Source of the DNA: Rhodococcus oxybenzonivorans
GTDB lineage: Bacteria > Actinomycetota > Actinomycetes > Mycobacteriales > Mycobacteriaceae
Assembly (NCBI RefSeq): GCF_003130705.1
Contig: NZ_CP021354.1
Coordinates: forward strand, 1,550,001 to 1,614,000
Length of the DNA stretch: 64,000 nt
Direction of reading: 5' to 3'
A program made the translations under genes and the position numbers. Every line of letters begins with the position of its first letter. Positions within the stretch are counted from its first letter, which is position 1. Below are positions 36,307 through 45,019 of this stretch, one piece after another. The notes under the pieces are model-generated. The model was not told the origin of the DNA. It worked only from the letters and a program-made list of their open reading frames with translations, and ran no database searches.

Positions 36307-37138
36307 CGCTGTCCTCCTTCGAAACCTCGGGCTGCAACTCGGGAGCGGCGCCGGCGGCGGCCGTCCCGAGGTACACCTCCTGCACACGCGGGTCTGCCTG
36401 CACCTGTTCGACGGTGCCCTCGCTCAGCACCTTCCCCGCGTGCAGCACGGTCACCGACGTGGCGAACGCGCGCATGAAATCCATGTCGTGCTCGACCACG
36501 ACGACGGTCCGCTCACCTCCGATGCGGCGCAACAGGTTTCCCGTCTCTTCCCGCTCCTCGGAACTCATCCCGGCAACAGGTTCGTCGAGCAGGAGAACCG
36601 AGCAATTCTGCACCAGCAGCATGCCGATCTCGAGCCACTGCTTCTGGCCGTGCGCGAGAATCCCGGCCGGGGTGTCGCGGAGGCTGCCGAGACCCGTGAC
36701 CTCGAAAGCCTCCTCGATGGCGGGGAGCACCGTCTTGCGGCGGCGCAGCAGGGTGAGTGCCGAGCGGCCCGCACCCGCCGCGATGTCGAGGTTCTGGAGA
36801 ACCGTCAACTCCTCGAACACACTCGCAGTCTGGAACGTGCGTCCCACCCCGAGCCGGGCGATGCGGTGCACCTTCTTACCGATCAGCTCGACACCGGACT
36901 TGGTGACCGATCCGGTCGCAGGGACGAGCCCGGTGATGGCGTCGACGAGCGTGGTCTTGCCCGCACCGTTAGGTCCGATGAGGAACCGCAGATCACCCTG
37001 CAACAGAGTGAGATCGACGCCGTCGACAGCCTTGAACCCGTCGAAGCTGACGCGTAGATCGCGCACCTCGAGGTACTCGCTGGACATCCCGGCGTTGCCG
37101 CCGAGCACAGGTTCCTTGGACGTGGTGGACGTGGTCAT
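36293..37138 (-). CDS. urtD: Urea ABC transporter ATP-binding protein UrtD
   Basis: A 281-residue LivG-like ATPase. Walker A is GPNGAGKTT, the signature is the UrtD-type AHGQKQWLEIG, Walker B is VLLLDEPVAGMSSEE and the switch His is in VEHDMDFMR. The N-terminal 25 residues are low complexity. Its ATG overlaps the urtC stop in ATGA, which argues for coupled translation. Confidence 0.9.
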   Translation of the reverse strand: MTTSTTSKEPVLGGNAGMSSEYLEVRDLRVSFDGFKAVDGVDLTLLQGDLRFLIGPNGAGKTTLVDAITGLVPATGSVTKSGVELIGKKVHRIARLGVGRTFQTASVFEELTVLQNLDIAAGAGRSALTLLRRRKTVLPAIEEAFEVTGLGSLRDTPAGILAHGQKQWLEIGMLLVQNCSVLLLDEPVAGMSSEEREETGNLLRRIGGERTVVVVEHDMDFMRAFATSVTVLHAGKVLSEGTVEQVQADPRVQEVYLGTAAAGAAPELQPEVSKEDSDARA

Positions 37139-38253
37139 CGCGCCATCTCCATTCGTTCCGTCGACTCCGTGTCGTCCTCCGGTCCGGGCGAGGAAGGTTC
37201 GTCTGGGGACGCCTTCTGCCTGCGTTTCAGCAGTGCGAACAGGCCGGCGACACCGGCCGGGAAGAATCCGACCACCACGATGAACAGCAGGCCCTGGGCG
37301 TAAATCCATCCGGAGGGGAAGGACTCGGAGAAGGCACTCTGCGCCCACGCGACCCCGATCGCACCCAGAACCGGACCGAGCAGGGTGGCGCGGCCACCGA
37401 TGGCGACCCCGATCAGGAAGGCGATCGAGGGAACGATTCCGACGTCGGCGGGGGAGATGATGCCGACGATCGGCACGAACAGCGCACCCGCGATCCCGGC
37501 GAAGAAGGCGGCGGTCACGTAGGCGACGAGCTTGATGTTCGCCGGGTCGTACCCGAGGAAGCGGACACGCTCCTCCTGGTCACGGACGGCGACGAGCAGT
37601 TCACCGTAGCGGCTGTTCATCAGTTGCCGCACGATCGCCACCACGGTGAGGAGAACACCGGCGGCGATGAAGAACAGCATCTGCTTGTTGGCGGGATCGT
37701 TCAGGTTGAAACCGAAGAAGGTGCGGAACCGGTTGAGGCCGTTGCTGCCGCCGGTGGTCTGTTGCCCGACGAGCAGGATCGCGAACGCGGCAGCGAGTGC
37801 TTGACTGAGGATCGCGAAATACGCGCCCTTCACCCGGCGTTTGAACACCCCGAGACCCAGCGCGAACGCGACGAGTCCGGGGATCAGCAGAATGCCCAGC
37901 ACCGTCACGACCGGCGACGTGAACGGCACCCAGTAACCGGGCAGGGCGCGGATACCGGCAATCTGCATGAAGTCCGGCACGGTGTCGCCGCGGAGTTCGG
38001 CGTCGGAAATCTTCAGATGCATGGCCATCATGTAGGCGCCGAGCCCGAAGAACACGCCCTGGCCGAGGGTGAGCATCCCGCCGCGGCCCCACGCGAGGCC
38101 GATACCGACCGCGACGATCGCGAAGCACAGGAACTTCCCGAGCAGACTCAACCGGAAATCACTGAGAACGGCAGGGGCGACAACGAACAGGAGAAGGGCG
38201 GCGAGCGCGAAGCCCGCCCACGCACGGTAACGGCCACTCGTCAGGATGCTCAT
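37135..38253 (-). CDS. urtC: Urea ABC transporter permease UrtC
   Basis: A 372-residue inner-membrane permease of the LivM type with about 10 hydrophobic segments. GRGGMLTLGQGVFFGLGAYMMAMH (the long first cytoplasmic-turn region; quoted only in part elsewhere) and GYDPANIKLVAYVTAAFFAG are family features. The C-terminal tail is charged (RRQKASPDEPSSP). ATG 38253 overlaps the urtB TGA in ATGA. Confidence 0.9.
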   Translation of the reverse strand: MSILTSGRYRAWAGFALAALLLFVVAPAVLSDFRLSLLGKFLCFAIVAVGIGLAWGRGGMLTLGQGVFFGLGAYMMAMHLKISDAELRGDTVPDFMQIAGIRALPGYWVPFTSPVVTVLGILLIPGLVAFALGLGVFKRRVKGAYFAILSQALAAAFAILLVGQQTTGGSNGLNRFRTFFGFNLNDPANKQMLFFIAAGVLLTVVAIVRQLMNSRYGELLVAVRDQEERVRFLGYDPANIKLVAYVTAAFFAGIAGALFVPIVGIISPADVGIVPSIAFLIGVAIGGRATLLGPVLGAIGVAWAQSAFSESFPSGWIYAQGLLFIVVVGFFPAGVAGLFALLKRRQKASPDEPSSPGPEDDTESTERMEMAR

Positions 38254-39134
38254 ACGAGACTCCTCGTCTTGACGGCGAACAGGCCCTGTGGCCGAACCTG
38301 GAGGAACACCACGATGACCACGAACACGATGACCTTGGCGATCGACGCCGTGGTCGAGTACTCGATGAACGAGTTCAGCAGGCCGAGCGCGAACGCGGCG
38401 ATCACCGCACCCTTCATCTGCCCCAGACCGCCGACCACGACCACCAGGAAGGCGTCGATGAGGTAGCTCTGACCGATGGTCGGGCTGGTCGAACCGATCA
38501 GGGTGAGCGCCACACCCGCGACACCGGCGAGACCGGATCCGATGAAGAACGTCGTCACATCGGTACGGCGACTGGAGATTCCACTCGTTTCGGCCAGATC
38601 GCGGTTCTGCACGACCGCCCGAATACGACGTCCCATCGACGATCTCTTCAGTGCCAGCGACAGCGCCACCACCGAGGCGACGGCGAGCACGAGGATGAAC
38701 AGACGTGTCTTGGGGACCACCGCTCCCAGAATCTCCACACCGCCCGAGAGCCACCCCGGTGCGACGACGTTGACTGCCGGCGCACCGAAGATGTCCCGCG
38801 CGAGCTGCTGCAGGATCAAGCCCACACCGAACGTCACCAGCAGGGTGTCGAGCGGCCGGTGGTACATGCGTTTGACCAGAGTGACCTCGAGGAGGACGCC
38901 CATGGCACCACCCACCACGAAGCCGACGAGTAGAGAGACGAACAGGGATCCGGTGGCGCTCGAGATCACCTGCTGCACCACGTAAGCGGTGTACGAGCCC
39001 GCCATGATGAACTCGCCGTGGGCCATGTTGATGACGCCCATCTGACCGAACGTCAATGACAGTCCCAGCGCTGCGAGCAACAGGATGGATCCGATACTCA
39101 GCCCGGTGAACAACTGCCCGATCACTACATCCAT
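38250..39134 (-). CDS. urtB: Urea ABC transporter permease UrtB
   Basis: A 294-residue LivH-type permease with about eight hydrophobic segments. Typical motifs are LGLSLTFGQMGVINMAHGE and VVGGLGQMKGAVIAAF. It forms the transmembrane channel with UrtC. It begins 40 bases after urtA on the same strand. Confidence 0.9.
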   Translation of the reverse strand: MDVVIGQLFTGLSIGSILLLAALGLSLTFGQMGVINMAHGEFIMAGSYTAYVVQQVISSATGSLFVSLLVGFVVGGAMGVLLEVTLVKRMYHRPLDTLLVTFGVGLILQQLARDIFGAPAVNVVAPGWLSGGVEILGAVVPKTRLFILVLAVASVVALSLALKRSSMGRRIRAVVQNRDLAETSGISSRRTDVTTFFIGSGLAGVAGVALTLIGSTSPTIGQSYLIDAFLVVVVGGLGQMKGAVIAAFALGLLNSFIEYSTTASIAKVIVFVVIVVFLQVRPQGLFAVKTRSLV

Positions 39135-39174
39135 GGATGCATGTCCTCTCTCCCTCTACTCGTCGGACGTGGTG

Positions 39175-40428
39175 CTAGCTACCGAGCGACTCGGCCCAGG
39201 GGTAGGACGTCAGGTACGGGTCCGGCTCGATCGGGGTGCCGGAATCCCACACCGTGTAGATCAGGCCGTCTCCCCGGATCTCACCGATCCGGGCCGTCTT
39301 GCTGATGTGGTGGTTGGAACCGTCGATCGTGACCTTTCCCTCGGGGGCGTCGAACGCCACTCCGTCCGCGTTGGCCTGAATGTCGGCCGTAGCAAACGAA
39401 TTCGCCTTCTCGACGGTGTTCTTCCACAGATAGACGGAGGTGTAGGCGGCTTCCATCGGGTCCGACGTCGGCTTGGCGGCGCCGTACCGCGCCTTGTACG
39501 CGTCGACGAACGTCTTGTTCTCCGGCGAATCGATGGTCTGGTAGTAGTCCCAGGCCGTGAGCTGGCCTTCGATGTTCTGGACCCCGATACCGCCGACTTC
39601 CTCCTCGGCGATCGACACCGACACGACGGGCATGTCCTGGGCGGTCAGCCCCACGTTCTTGTACTCCCGGAAGAACGCGACGTTCGAGTCTCCGTTGAGC
39701 GTGTTGAACACGGCATCTGCGTCGGCGGAGCGAACCTTGTTGATGATTGTGGAGAAGTCGGTGGAACCGAGCGGCGTGTAGTCCTCGCCCTTGATCTCGA
39801 TGCCGTTTGCCTCGGCGTAGGCCTTGATGATGCGGTTCGCGGTCTGCGGGAACACGTAGTCGCTGCCCACCAGGTACAGCGACGTGACGCCCTTCTCCTT
39901 CAAGTAGTCGAGGGCAGGAACGATCTGCTGGTTGGTGGTGGCACCCGTGTAGAAGATGTTCTTCGAATCTTCGAGACCCTCGTACTGGACGGGGTAGTAG
40001 AGCAGGGAATTGTTGTCCTCGAACACCGGAAGCATCGCCTTGCGGCTCGACGAGGTCCAGCCGCCGAAAACCGCTGCGACACAGTCGCTGCTGATCAGCT
40101 TCTCGGCCTTCTCGGCGAACACGGTGGGTTCCGAAGCGCCGTCCTCGGCCACGATCTGAATCTTCTTGCCGAGCACGCCGCCCGCGCTGTTGATTTCGTC
40201 GACCGCGAGCGCGATCGAATCCCGGACGGTCACCTCACTGATGGCCATGGTGCCGGACAGCGAATTCAACGACCCGACCTTGATCGTGTCCCCGGAGGTG
40301 TCCACGCAGGATGCCGCGGTGGACTCCGTGGCCGTGTCGGATGCCTTGCTGCCGCAACCGGTCAGCACGAGCCCGATCGCGGCGAGCGCGGTCGGTGCAG
40401 CGAGGGCGCGCTTGGAGAAGGTGCGCAT
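39175..40428 (-). CDS. urtA: Urea ABC transporter substrate-binding lipoprotein UrtA
   Basis: A 417-residue binding protein anchored by a lipobox (LVLTGCGSKAS, lipidated Cys near residue 22). The mature part fits the UrtA subset of branched-chain-type binding proteins: IKVGSLNSLSGTMAISE, GGVLGKKI, FGGWTSSSRKAMLPVFE, LLYYPVQYEGLE and FYTGATTNQQ. UrtA captures urea outside the membrane and delivers it to UrtBC. ATG 40428 was chosen because a longer frame adds only a leader before the signal peptide. It heads the operon urtABCDE-gntR, with a palindromic operator candidate 63 bases upstream. Confidence 0.92.
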   Translation of the reverse strand: MRTFSKRALAAPTALAAIGLVLTGCGSKASDTATESTAASCVDTSGDTIKVGSLNSLSGTMAISEVTVRDSIALAVDEINSAGGVLGKKIQIVAEDGASEPTVFAEKAEKLISSDCVAAVFGGWTSSSRKAMLPVFEDNNSLLYYPVQYEGLEDSKNIFYTGATTNQQIVPALDYLKEKGVTSLYLVGSDYVFPQTANRIIKAYAEANGIEIKGEDYTPLGSTDFSTIINKVRSADADAVFNTLNGDSNVAFFREYKNVGLTAQDMPVVSVSIAEEEVGGIGVQNIEGQLTAWDYYQTIDSPENKTFVDAYKARYGAAKPTSDPMEAAYTSVYLWKNTVEKANSFATADIQANADGVAFDAPEGKVTIDGSNHHISKTARIGEIRGDGLIYTVWDSGTPIEPDPYLTSYPWAESLGS

Positions 40429-40490
40429 GTACGGGCCTTTCCGTCGGAGGAGGTGGGGAACCCCGTATTCCGGAACGGATGTATCCGCCC

Positions 40491-40514
40491 CACGTATACA
40501 GAGGTGTATTCGTG
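40491..40514. promoter_or_regulatory. Operator-like palindrome upstream of urtA
   Basis: CACGTATACA, GAGG, TGTATTCGTG: 10-base arms with one mismatch. It lies 63 bases before the urtA start. The word CGTATACA recurs directly upstream of urea carboxylase (31941-31948, minus strand), suggesting one regulator, perhaps the GntR protein of this operon. Confidence 0.6.
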
Positions 40515-40639
40515 GGGCGAACATTAAGCCGCGGTTGTTGCGCCTGAATGTCTGTCGGTGACGTGTTCGTGTCGCGAATTACAGACGTGTGAACAAGCGC
40601 TCACAGGGCCCAGCGGTGCGCGGCGGAAAGTGCAATGCG

Positions 40640-42052
40640 TCACCGAATGAGGTAGGGGGACACCGAACTGCGGTGTTCGCTGATGTCGAGTTGCTTACCC
40701 AGGGGCGGGAACGCCCGTTGTGGGCAGTTGACCCGCTCGCACACCCGGCAGCCGGCTCCGATCGGCGTCCCGGGATTCGACTCGTCGAGGTCCAGTCCGT
40801 CGCCGTAGACCAGGCGGTGCGCGTGTCTGATCTCGCAGCCGAGCCCGATCGCGAAGATCTTGGCCGGCTGCCCGTAGCGGGCGGCGCGCCGCTCGACGGT
40901 GCGGGCCACCCAGAGGTACCGGCGGCCATCGGGCATCTGCGCGATCTGGTTCATGATCTTGCCCGGGTACGCGAACGTTTCGTAGACGTTCCACAGTGGG
41001 CAGGTGCCGCCGCTCGTGGAGAAGTGGAAGCCTGTGGCGGATTGGCGCTTCGACATGTTCCCGGCGCGGTCGACGCGCACAAACATGAACGGGACCCCGC
41101 GCAGCTTCGGCCGCTGCAGGGTGGAGAGGCGGTGGCAGACCGTCTCGTAGCTGACCGAGTAGAACGCCGACAGACGCTCGATGTCGTAACGGAAGTCCTC
41201 GGCGACGTCGTGGAACTGTCCATAGGGCAGCACGGTCGCGGCGGCGAAGTAGTTGGCGAGTCCGAGCCGGGCCAGCGCCACCGACTCGTCGCTGGTGAAG
41301 CCGCCCTCCGCCACCATCTTGTCGAGGAGGTCGCCGTACTCCAGGTAGGCCAGTTCGGTGGCGAACTTGAACACCTGCTGCCCGCCCGAAAGGTGCGGCG
41401 AGATCTCCAGCACCCGCGACTCGGGGTCGTACCGGTGCAGCACGTTCTCGCCCAGGTCGATGCGGCGAACGATCTGTACGTCGTGCACCGTTTCCAGTCT
41501 GCGGGCGATTTCACCACCCACGTCACCGCGGTGGAAACGCAGGCGCGCGGTGAGCTCTTCTGCAGCAGTGTCGAGCTCATGCAGGTAGTTCTGGCGCTGG
41601 TAGAAGTAGTCCCGGACCTCTTCGTGCGGCATCGTGATGGAACCGCTGCCGCTGCCGTCGCTGAACCGGTCCTCCGTGGCGGCCGCCAGCTGCGCGGTGG
41701 TGTTGCGAAACCGGCGATGCATGTTGACCATGGCCTTAGCCAGGCCTGGATGCGACGCCACCATATCCGCGATCTCCTGAGCGTCGGCGTCGATTCCCAT
41801 CTCCTGATCGAGGGCAACCTCCCGCATCTCGGCGATCAGGCGAGTGTCGTCCTGGGAGGCGAAGAAGGTGGTGTCGACGCCGAACACCTCGCTGATGCGC
41901 AGCAGGACCGGCACGGTGAGCGGCCGGACGTCGTGCTCGATCTGGTTGAGGTAACTGGCGGAGATTTCCAGCGTCTTGGCCAGTGCTGCCTGGCTCATGC
42001 CTCGTTCGGTGCGGAGCTGACGCAACCGGGTACCGACGAAGGTCTTCGACAT
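40640..42052 (-). CDS. ramB: RamB-type regulator of acetate/glyoxylate metabolism
   Basis: A 470-residue regulator. The N-terminal XRE helix-turn-helix is TERGMSQAALAKTLEISASY with LNQIEHDVRPL. The rest is the short-chain fatty-acyl regulator domain, ending in a Cys-rich segment (GAGCRVCERVNCPQRAFPP). In Corynebacterium and Mycobacterium (Rv0465c) RamB controls isocitrate lyase and other acetate genes. Here it is divergent from aceA, and RamB-like boxes lie in the gap. It should read acyl-CoA or acetate status and repress or tune the glyoxylate shunt. Confidence 0.92.
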   Translation of the reverse strand: MSKTFVGTRLRQLRTERGMSQAALAKTLEISASYLNQIEHDVRPLTVPVLLRISEVFGVDTTFFASQDDTRLIAEMREVALDQEMGIDADAQEIADMVASHPGLAKAMVNMHRRFRNTTAQLAAATEDRFSDGSGSGSITMPHEEVRDYFYQRQNYLHELDTAAEELTARLRFHRGDVGGEIARRLETVHDVQIVRRIDLGENVLHRYDPESRVLEISPHLSGGQQVFKFATELAYLEYGDLLDKMVAEGGFTSDESVALARLGLANYFAAATVLPYGQFHDVAEDFRYDIERLSAFYSVSYETVCHRLSTLQRPKLRGVPFMFVRVDRAGNMSKRQSATGFHFSTSGGTCPLWNVYETFAYPGKIMNQIAQMPDGRRYLWVARTVERRAARYGQPAKIFAIGLGCEIRHAHRLVYGDGLDLDESNPGTPIGAGCRVCERVNCPQRAFPPLGKQLDISEHRSSVSPYLIR

Positions 42053-42590
42053 TTCCCCAGCCTACGAACGGTTCGCGGGGTTCGCAAGAGGGGCTTCGCA
42101 GCCTTCGCGGGTGCTGCGGTCCGGGATGAACGTACCTTCCAGCGCTGTGGACGCGCCGAAAGGTACATTCGCCCCCCTCGACGCGCGGGGCCGGCCATCG
42201 ACGCGAGCGCGGTGACAGCCGCGAGCGCGGTATCCGCCCCGATCGGTGATTGCCATCACAACCGGCGCGTCGAGGGGTGCGCGGCGGCGGGGAGGTGCGG
42301 GCCGCAGGGGCGCAATTACCTGTGTACGAGGGGTTGCGTGCATTGTGTTCGCGACCTGCGCGTTCTTACTACTGGCGGGTATCTTTCCTCGCCGACAGGG
42401 TAGGTCGTGACCCATTCCTTCTTCGCAAAGTTTGCAAGGCTCGATGAAAAGCTAGCGAAGATTGGCAGTAGCAACAGGTAGACGGCACTTTTTGTGTGTG
42501 TCATTCTCGATGAGTAACTAGGAAGGGCCTGGCAAGGATGTGAAGCAGTACATCCGTACCGGACCAGCAGATCGAAGAGATGGAGTCTTG
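42053..42590. promoter_or_regulatory. ramB-aceA divergent control region
   Basis: A 538-base non-coding region. At 42422-42437 the word TTCGCAAAGTTTGCAA contains the RamB-box core (AAGTTTGCAA) and lies 154 bases before aceA. Close to ramB, TTCGC occurs four times, at 42072, 42081, 42095 and 42104, in two pairs each 9 bases apart, and CGAACGGTTCG at 42065-42075 is palindromic. These fit autoregulation of ramB and control of aceA. No gene was found in the gap. Confidence 0.65.
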
Positions 42591-43880
42591 ATGTCGACCA
42601 CCGGCACCCCGAAGACCGCAGCTGAGATTCAGCAGGATTGGGACACCAACCCGCGCTGGAAGGGAGTAACCCGCAACTACACGGCGGAGCAGGTCACCAA
42701 GCTCCAGGGCACCGTTGTCGAAGAGCAGACCCTCGCACGCCGTGGTTCCGAGATCCTCTGGGACCTCGTGAACAACGAGGACTACATCAACTCGCTGGGC
42801 GCGCTGACCGGCAACCAGGCAGTTCAGCAGGTTCGTGCAGGCCTCAAGGCCATCTACCTCTCCGGCTGGCAGGTCGCCGGTGACGCGAACCTTTCCGGAC
42901 ACACCTACCCGGACCAGAGCCTCTACCCGGCCAACTCGGTTCCGCAGGTCGTGCGTCGCATCAACAATGCCCTGCTGCGCGCCGACGAGATCGCCAAGGT
43001 CGAGGGCGACACGTCCGTCGACAACTGGCTCGCCCCGATCGTCGCCGACGGTGAAGCCGGCTTCGGTGGTGCACTCAACGTCTACGAGCTGCAGAAGGCC
43101 ATGATCGCGGCCGGTGTTGCCGGTTCGCACTGGGAGGACCAGCTCGCGTCGGAGAAGAAGTGCGGCCACCTCGGTGGCAAGGTGCTCATCCCCACGCAGC
43201 AGCACATCCGCACCCTGACCTCGGCTCGCCTCGCGGCCGACGTCGCGGACGTTCCCACCGTGGTCATCGCACGCACCGACGCCGAGGCCGCAACCCTCAT
43301 CACGTCGGACGTCGACGAGCGCGACCAGCCGTTCCTGGACGGCACCCGCACCGCCGAGGGCTTCTTCGGTGTCAAGAACGGCATCGAGCCCTGCATCGCT
43401 CGCGCCAAGGCTTACGCGCCCTACGCCGACCTCATCTGGATGGAGACCGGCGTGCCGGACCTCGAGGTCGCCAAGCGGTTCGCCGAGTCCGTGCGCAGCG
43501 AGTTCCCGGACCAGCTCCTCGCCTACAACTGCTCGCCTTCCTTCAACTGGAAGGCGCACCTGGACGACTCGACCATCGCGAAGTTCCAGAAGGAGCTCGG
43601 CGCGATGGGCTTCAAGTTCCAGTTCATCACCCTCGCCGGCTTCCACTCGCTCAACTACGGCATGTTCGACCTGGCCCACGGCTACGCCCGCGAGGGCATG
43701 ACCGCCTTCGTCGACCTGCAGGAGCGCGAGTTCAAGGCCGCCGAGGAGCGTGGCTTCACCGCCATCAAGCACCAGCGTGAGGTGGGTGCCGGCTACTTCG
43801 ACAGTATCGCCACCACGGTCGACCCCAACACGTCGACGGCTGCTCTGAAGGGTTCCACCGAAGAAGGTCAGTTCCACTGA
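42591..43880 (+). CDS. aceA: Isocitrate lyase
   Basis: The enzyme splits isocitrate into glyoxylate and succinate, the entry to the glyoxylate shunt needed for growth on acetate and fatty acids. It has 429 residues, the size of mycobacterial Icl1 (Rv0467). The catalytic signature KKCGH is at about residues 189-193; [19 protein letters not shown] and the end segment EGQFH are also typical. ATG 42591 follows GAGATGGAG. It is divergent from ramB, and fadB2 follows. No aceB is in this window. Confidence 0.97.
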   Translation: MSTTGTPKTAAEIQQDWDTNPRWKGVTRNYTAEQVTKLQGTVVEEQTLARRGSEILWDLVNNEDYINSLGALTGNQAVQQVRAGLKAIYLSGWQVAGDANLSGHTYPDQSLYPANSVPQVVRRINNALLRADEIAKVEGDTSVDNWLAPIVADGEAGFGGALNVYELQKAMIAAGVAGSHWEDQLASEKKCGHLGGKVLIPTQQHIRTLTSARLAADVADVPTVVIARTDAEAATLITSDVDERDQPFLDGTRTAEGFFGVKNGIEPCIARAKAYAPYADLIWMETGVPDLEVAKRFAESVRSEFPDQLLAYNCSPSFNWKAHLDDSTIAKFQKELGAMGFKFQFITLAGFHSLNYGMFDLAHGYAREGMTAFVDLQEREFKAAEERGFTAIKHQREVGAGYFDSIATTVDPNTSTAALKGSTEEGQFH

Positions 43881-43935
43881 GCCTTGTCCACAACAAGGAT
43901 TCGACCGATCACGGTGTGACCTGATCAATCCCGAC

Positions 43936-43971
43936 CCCCGGGAGGGGCCTGTTCCAGGGCCACTCCCGGGG
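43936..43971 (+). terminator. aceA terminator hairpin
   Basis: CCCCGGGAG pairs with CTCCCGGGG; inner GGCC/GGCC pairs extend the stem. It lies 55 bases after aceA and 35 before fadB2. Confidence 0.75.
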
Positions 43972-44005
43972 CGACGACTCCACTAGACGAAAAGGAGCTG
44001 ACGAC

Positions 44006-44902
44006 GTGACCAGCGACAAAATTCAGCGCGTCGGCGTTATCGGCGCCGGGATCATGGGCGCCGGAATCGCAGAGGTGTGCGCTCGCGCGCACGTCGATGT
44101 TCTGGTGTTCGAGCAGACCCGTGAGCTTGCGGCTGCAGGGCGCTCACGCATCCTGCGTTCGCTCGACCGCGGCGTGAGCAGCGGCAAGATCACCGAACGT
44201 GAACGTGAACAGGCGGCCTGGCGGCTGCGGTTCACCTCCGATCTCGGTGATTTCGCGGATCGCCAGCTCGTCGTGGAGGCCGTCGTCGAGGACGAGAAGG
44301 TGAAGAGTGACATCTTCGCCGAGCTCGACTCGGTCGTGACGGATCCGAATGCCGTGCTGGCATCCAACACGTCGTCGATCCCGATCATGAAGCTGGGCAT
44401 TGCCACGAAGTCCCCGGAACGGGTCATCGGGATGCACTTCTTCAATCCCGTTCCGGTGCTTCCCCTCGTCGAGCTCGTGACCACGCTCAAGACGAGCAAG
44501 GCGGTGGCCGAGCGGGCCGAGGCCTTCGCGAGCGATGTGCTGGGCAAGCAGGTCGTCCGCTCCGCGGACCGTTCCGGCTTCGTCGTCAACGCCCTGCTGG
44601 TGCCGTATCTGCTCTCCGCCATTCGCATGGTGGAGTCGGGGTTCGCCACCAAGGAAGACATCGACAAGGCAACGGTGCTCGGCCTCGCACACCCGATGGG
44701 TCCGCTCGCGCTGACCGACCTGGTGGGTCTGGACACGGTCAAGTCCATTGCCGACTCCATGTACGAGGAGTTCAAGGAGCCCCTGTACTCGGCACCGCCG
44801 CTGTTGCTGCGCATGGTCGAGGCGGGACTTGTCGGCAAGAAGGCGGGCGCCGGCTTCTACGAGTACGCCGAGAACGGCCGGGCCAGCAAGAAAGCAAGCT
44901 AG
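44006..44902 (+). CDS. fadB2: 3-hydroxybutyryl-CoA dehydrogenase
   Basis: A 298-residue NAD(P)-dependent enzyme that interconverts 3-hydroxybutyryl-CoA and acetoacetyl-CoA. The nucleotide-binding segment is VGVIGAGIMGAGIAEVCA, the catalytic His is in IGMHFFNPVPVLPLVE, and the C-terminal dimer domain has GFVVNALLVPYL and HPMGPLALTDLVGLD. AAGGAG precedes the GTG start. It matches Rv0468, which also follows icl1. The pairing links fatty acid oxidation to the glyoxylate shunt. Confidence 0.94.
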   Translation: MTSDKIQRVGVIGAGIMGAGIAEVCARAHVDVLVFEQTRELAAAGRSRILRSLDRGVSSGKITEREREQAAWRLRFTSDLGDFADRQLVVEAVVEDEKVKSDIFAELDSVVTDPNAVLASNTSSIPIMKLGIATKSPERVIGMHFFNPVPVLPLVELVTTLKTSKAVAERAEAFASDVLGKQVVRSADRSGFVVNALLVPYLLSAIRMVESGFATKEDIDKATVLGLAHPMGPLALTDLVGLDTVKSIADSMYEEFKEPLYSAPPLLLRMVEAGLVGKKAGAGFYEYAENGRASKKAS

Positions 44903-44921
44903 TAGGTAGGTAGGCGACTAC

Positions 44922-44963
44922 CCTGTGCGCCTTTCACGACCCCGGTTGTGAGAGGCGCACAGG
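44922..44963 (+). terminator. fadB2 terminator hairpin
   Basis: CCTGTGCGCCTTTCAC pairs with GTGAGAGGCGCACAGG with one G-T wobble and a ten-base loop. A smaller hairpin (AGTCCG/CGGACT, 44971-44998) follows in the leader of the next gene. Confidence 0.8.
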
Positions 44964-45019
44964 TGCATCGAGTCCGAGACGCTTTCCGCCTCCGGACTGA
45001 GCCCAGAAAGGTCGACCGC

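Noticed and set aside
42501..43928. Long open frame antisense to aceA
   Set aside because: Same artefact; the opposite strand is a textbook isocitrate lyase.
44903..45019. Cobalamin or SAM riboswitch before the MetE-like gene
   Set aside because: The leader is short and no B12-box or SAM-aptamer core was found; the main stem is better explained as the fadB2 terminator.
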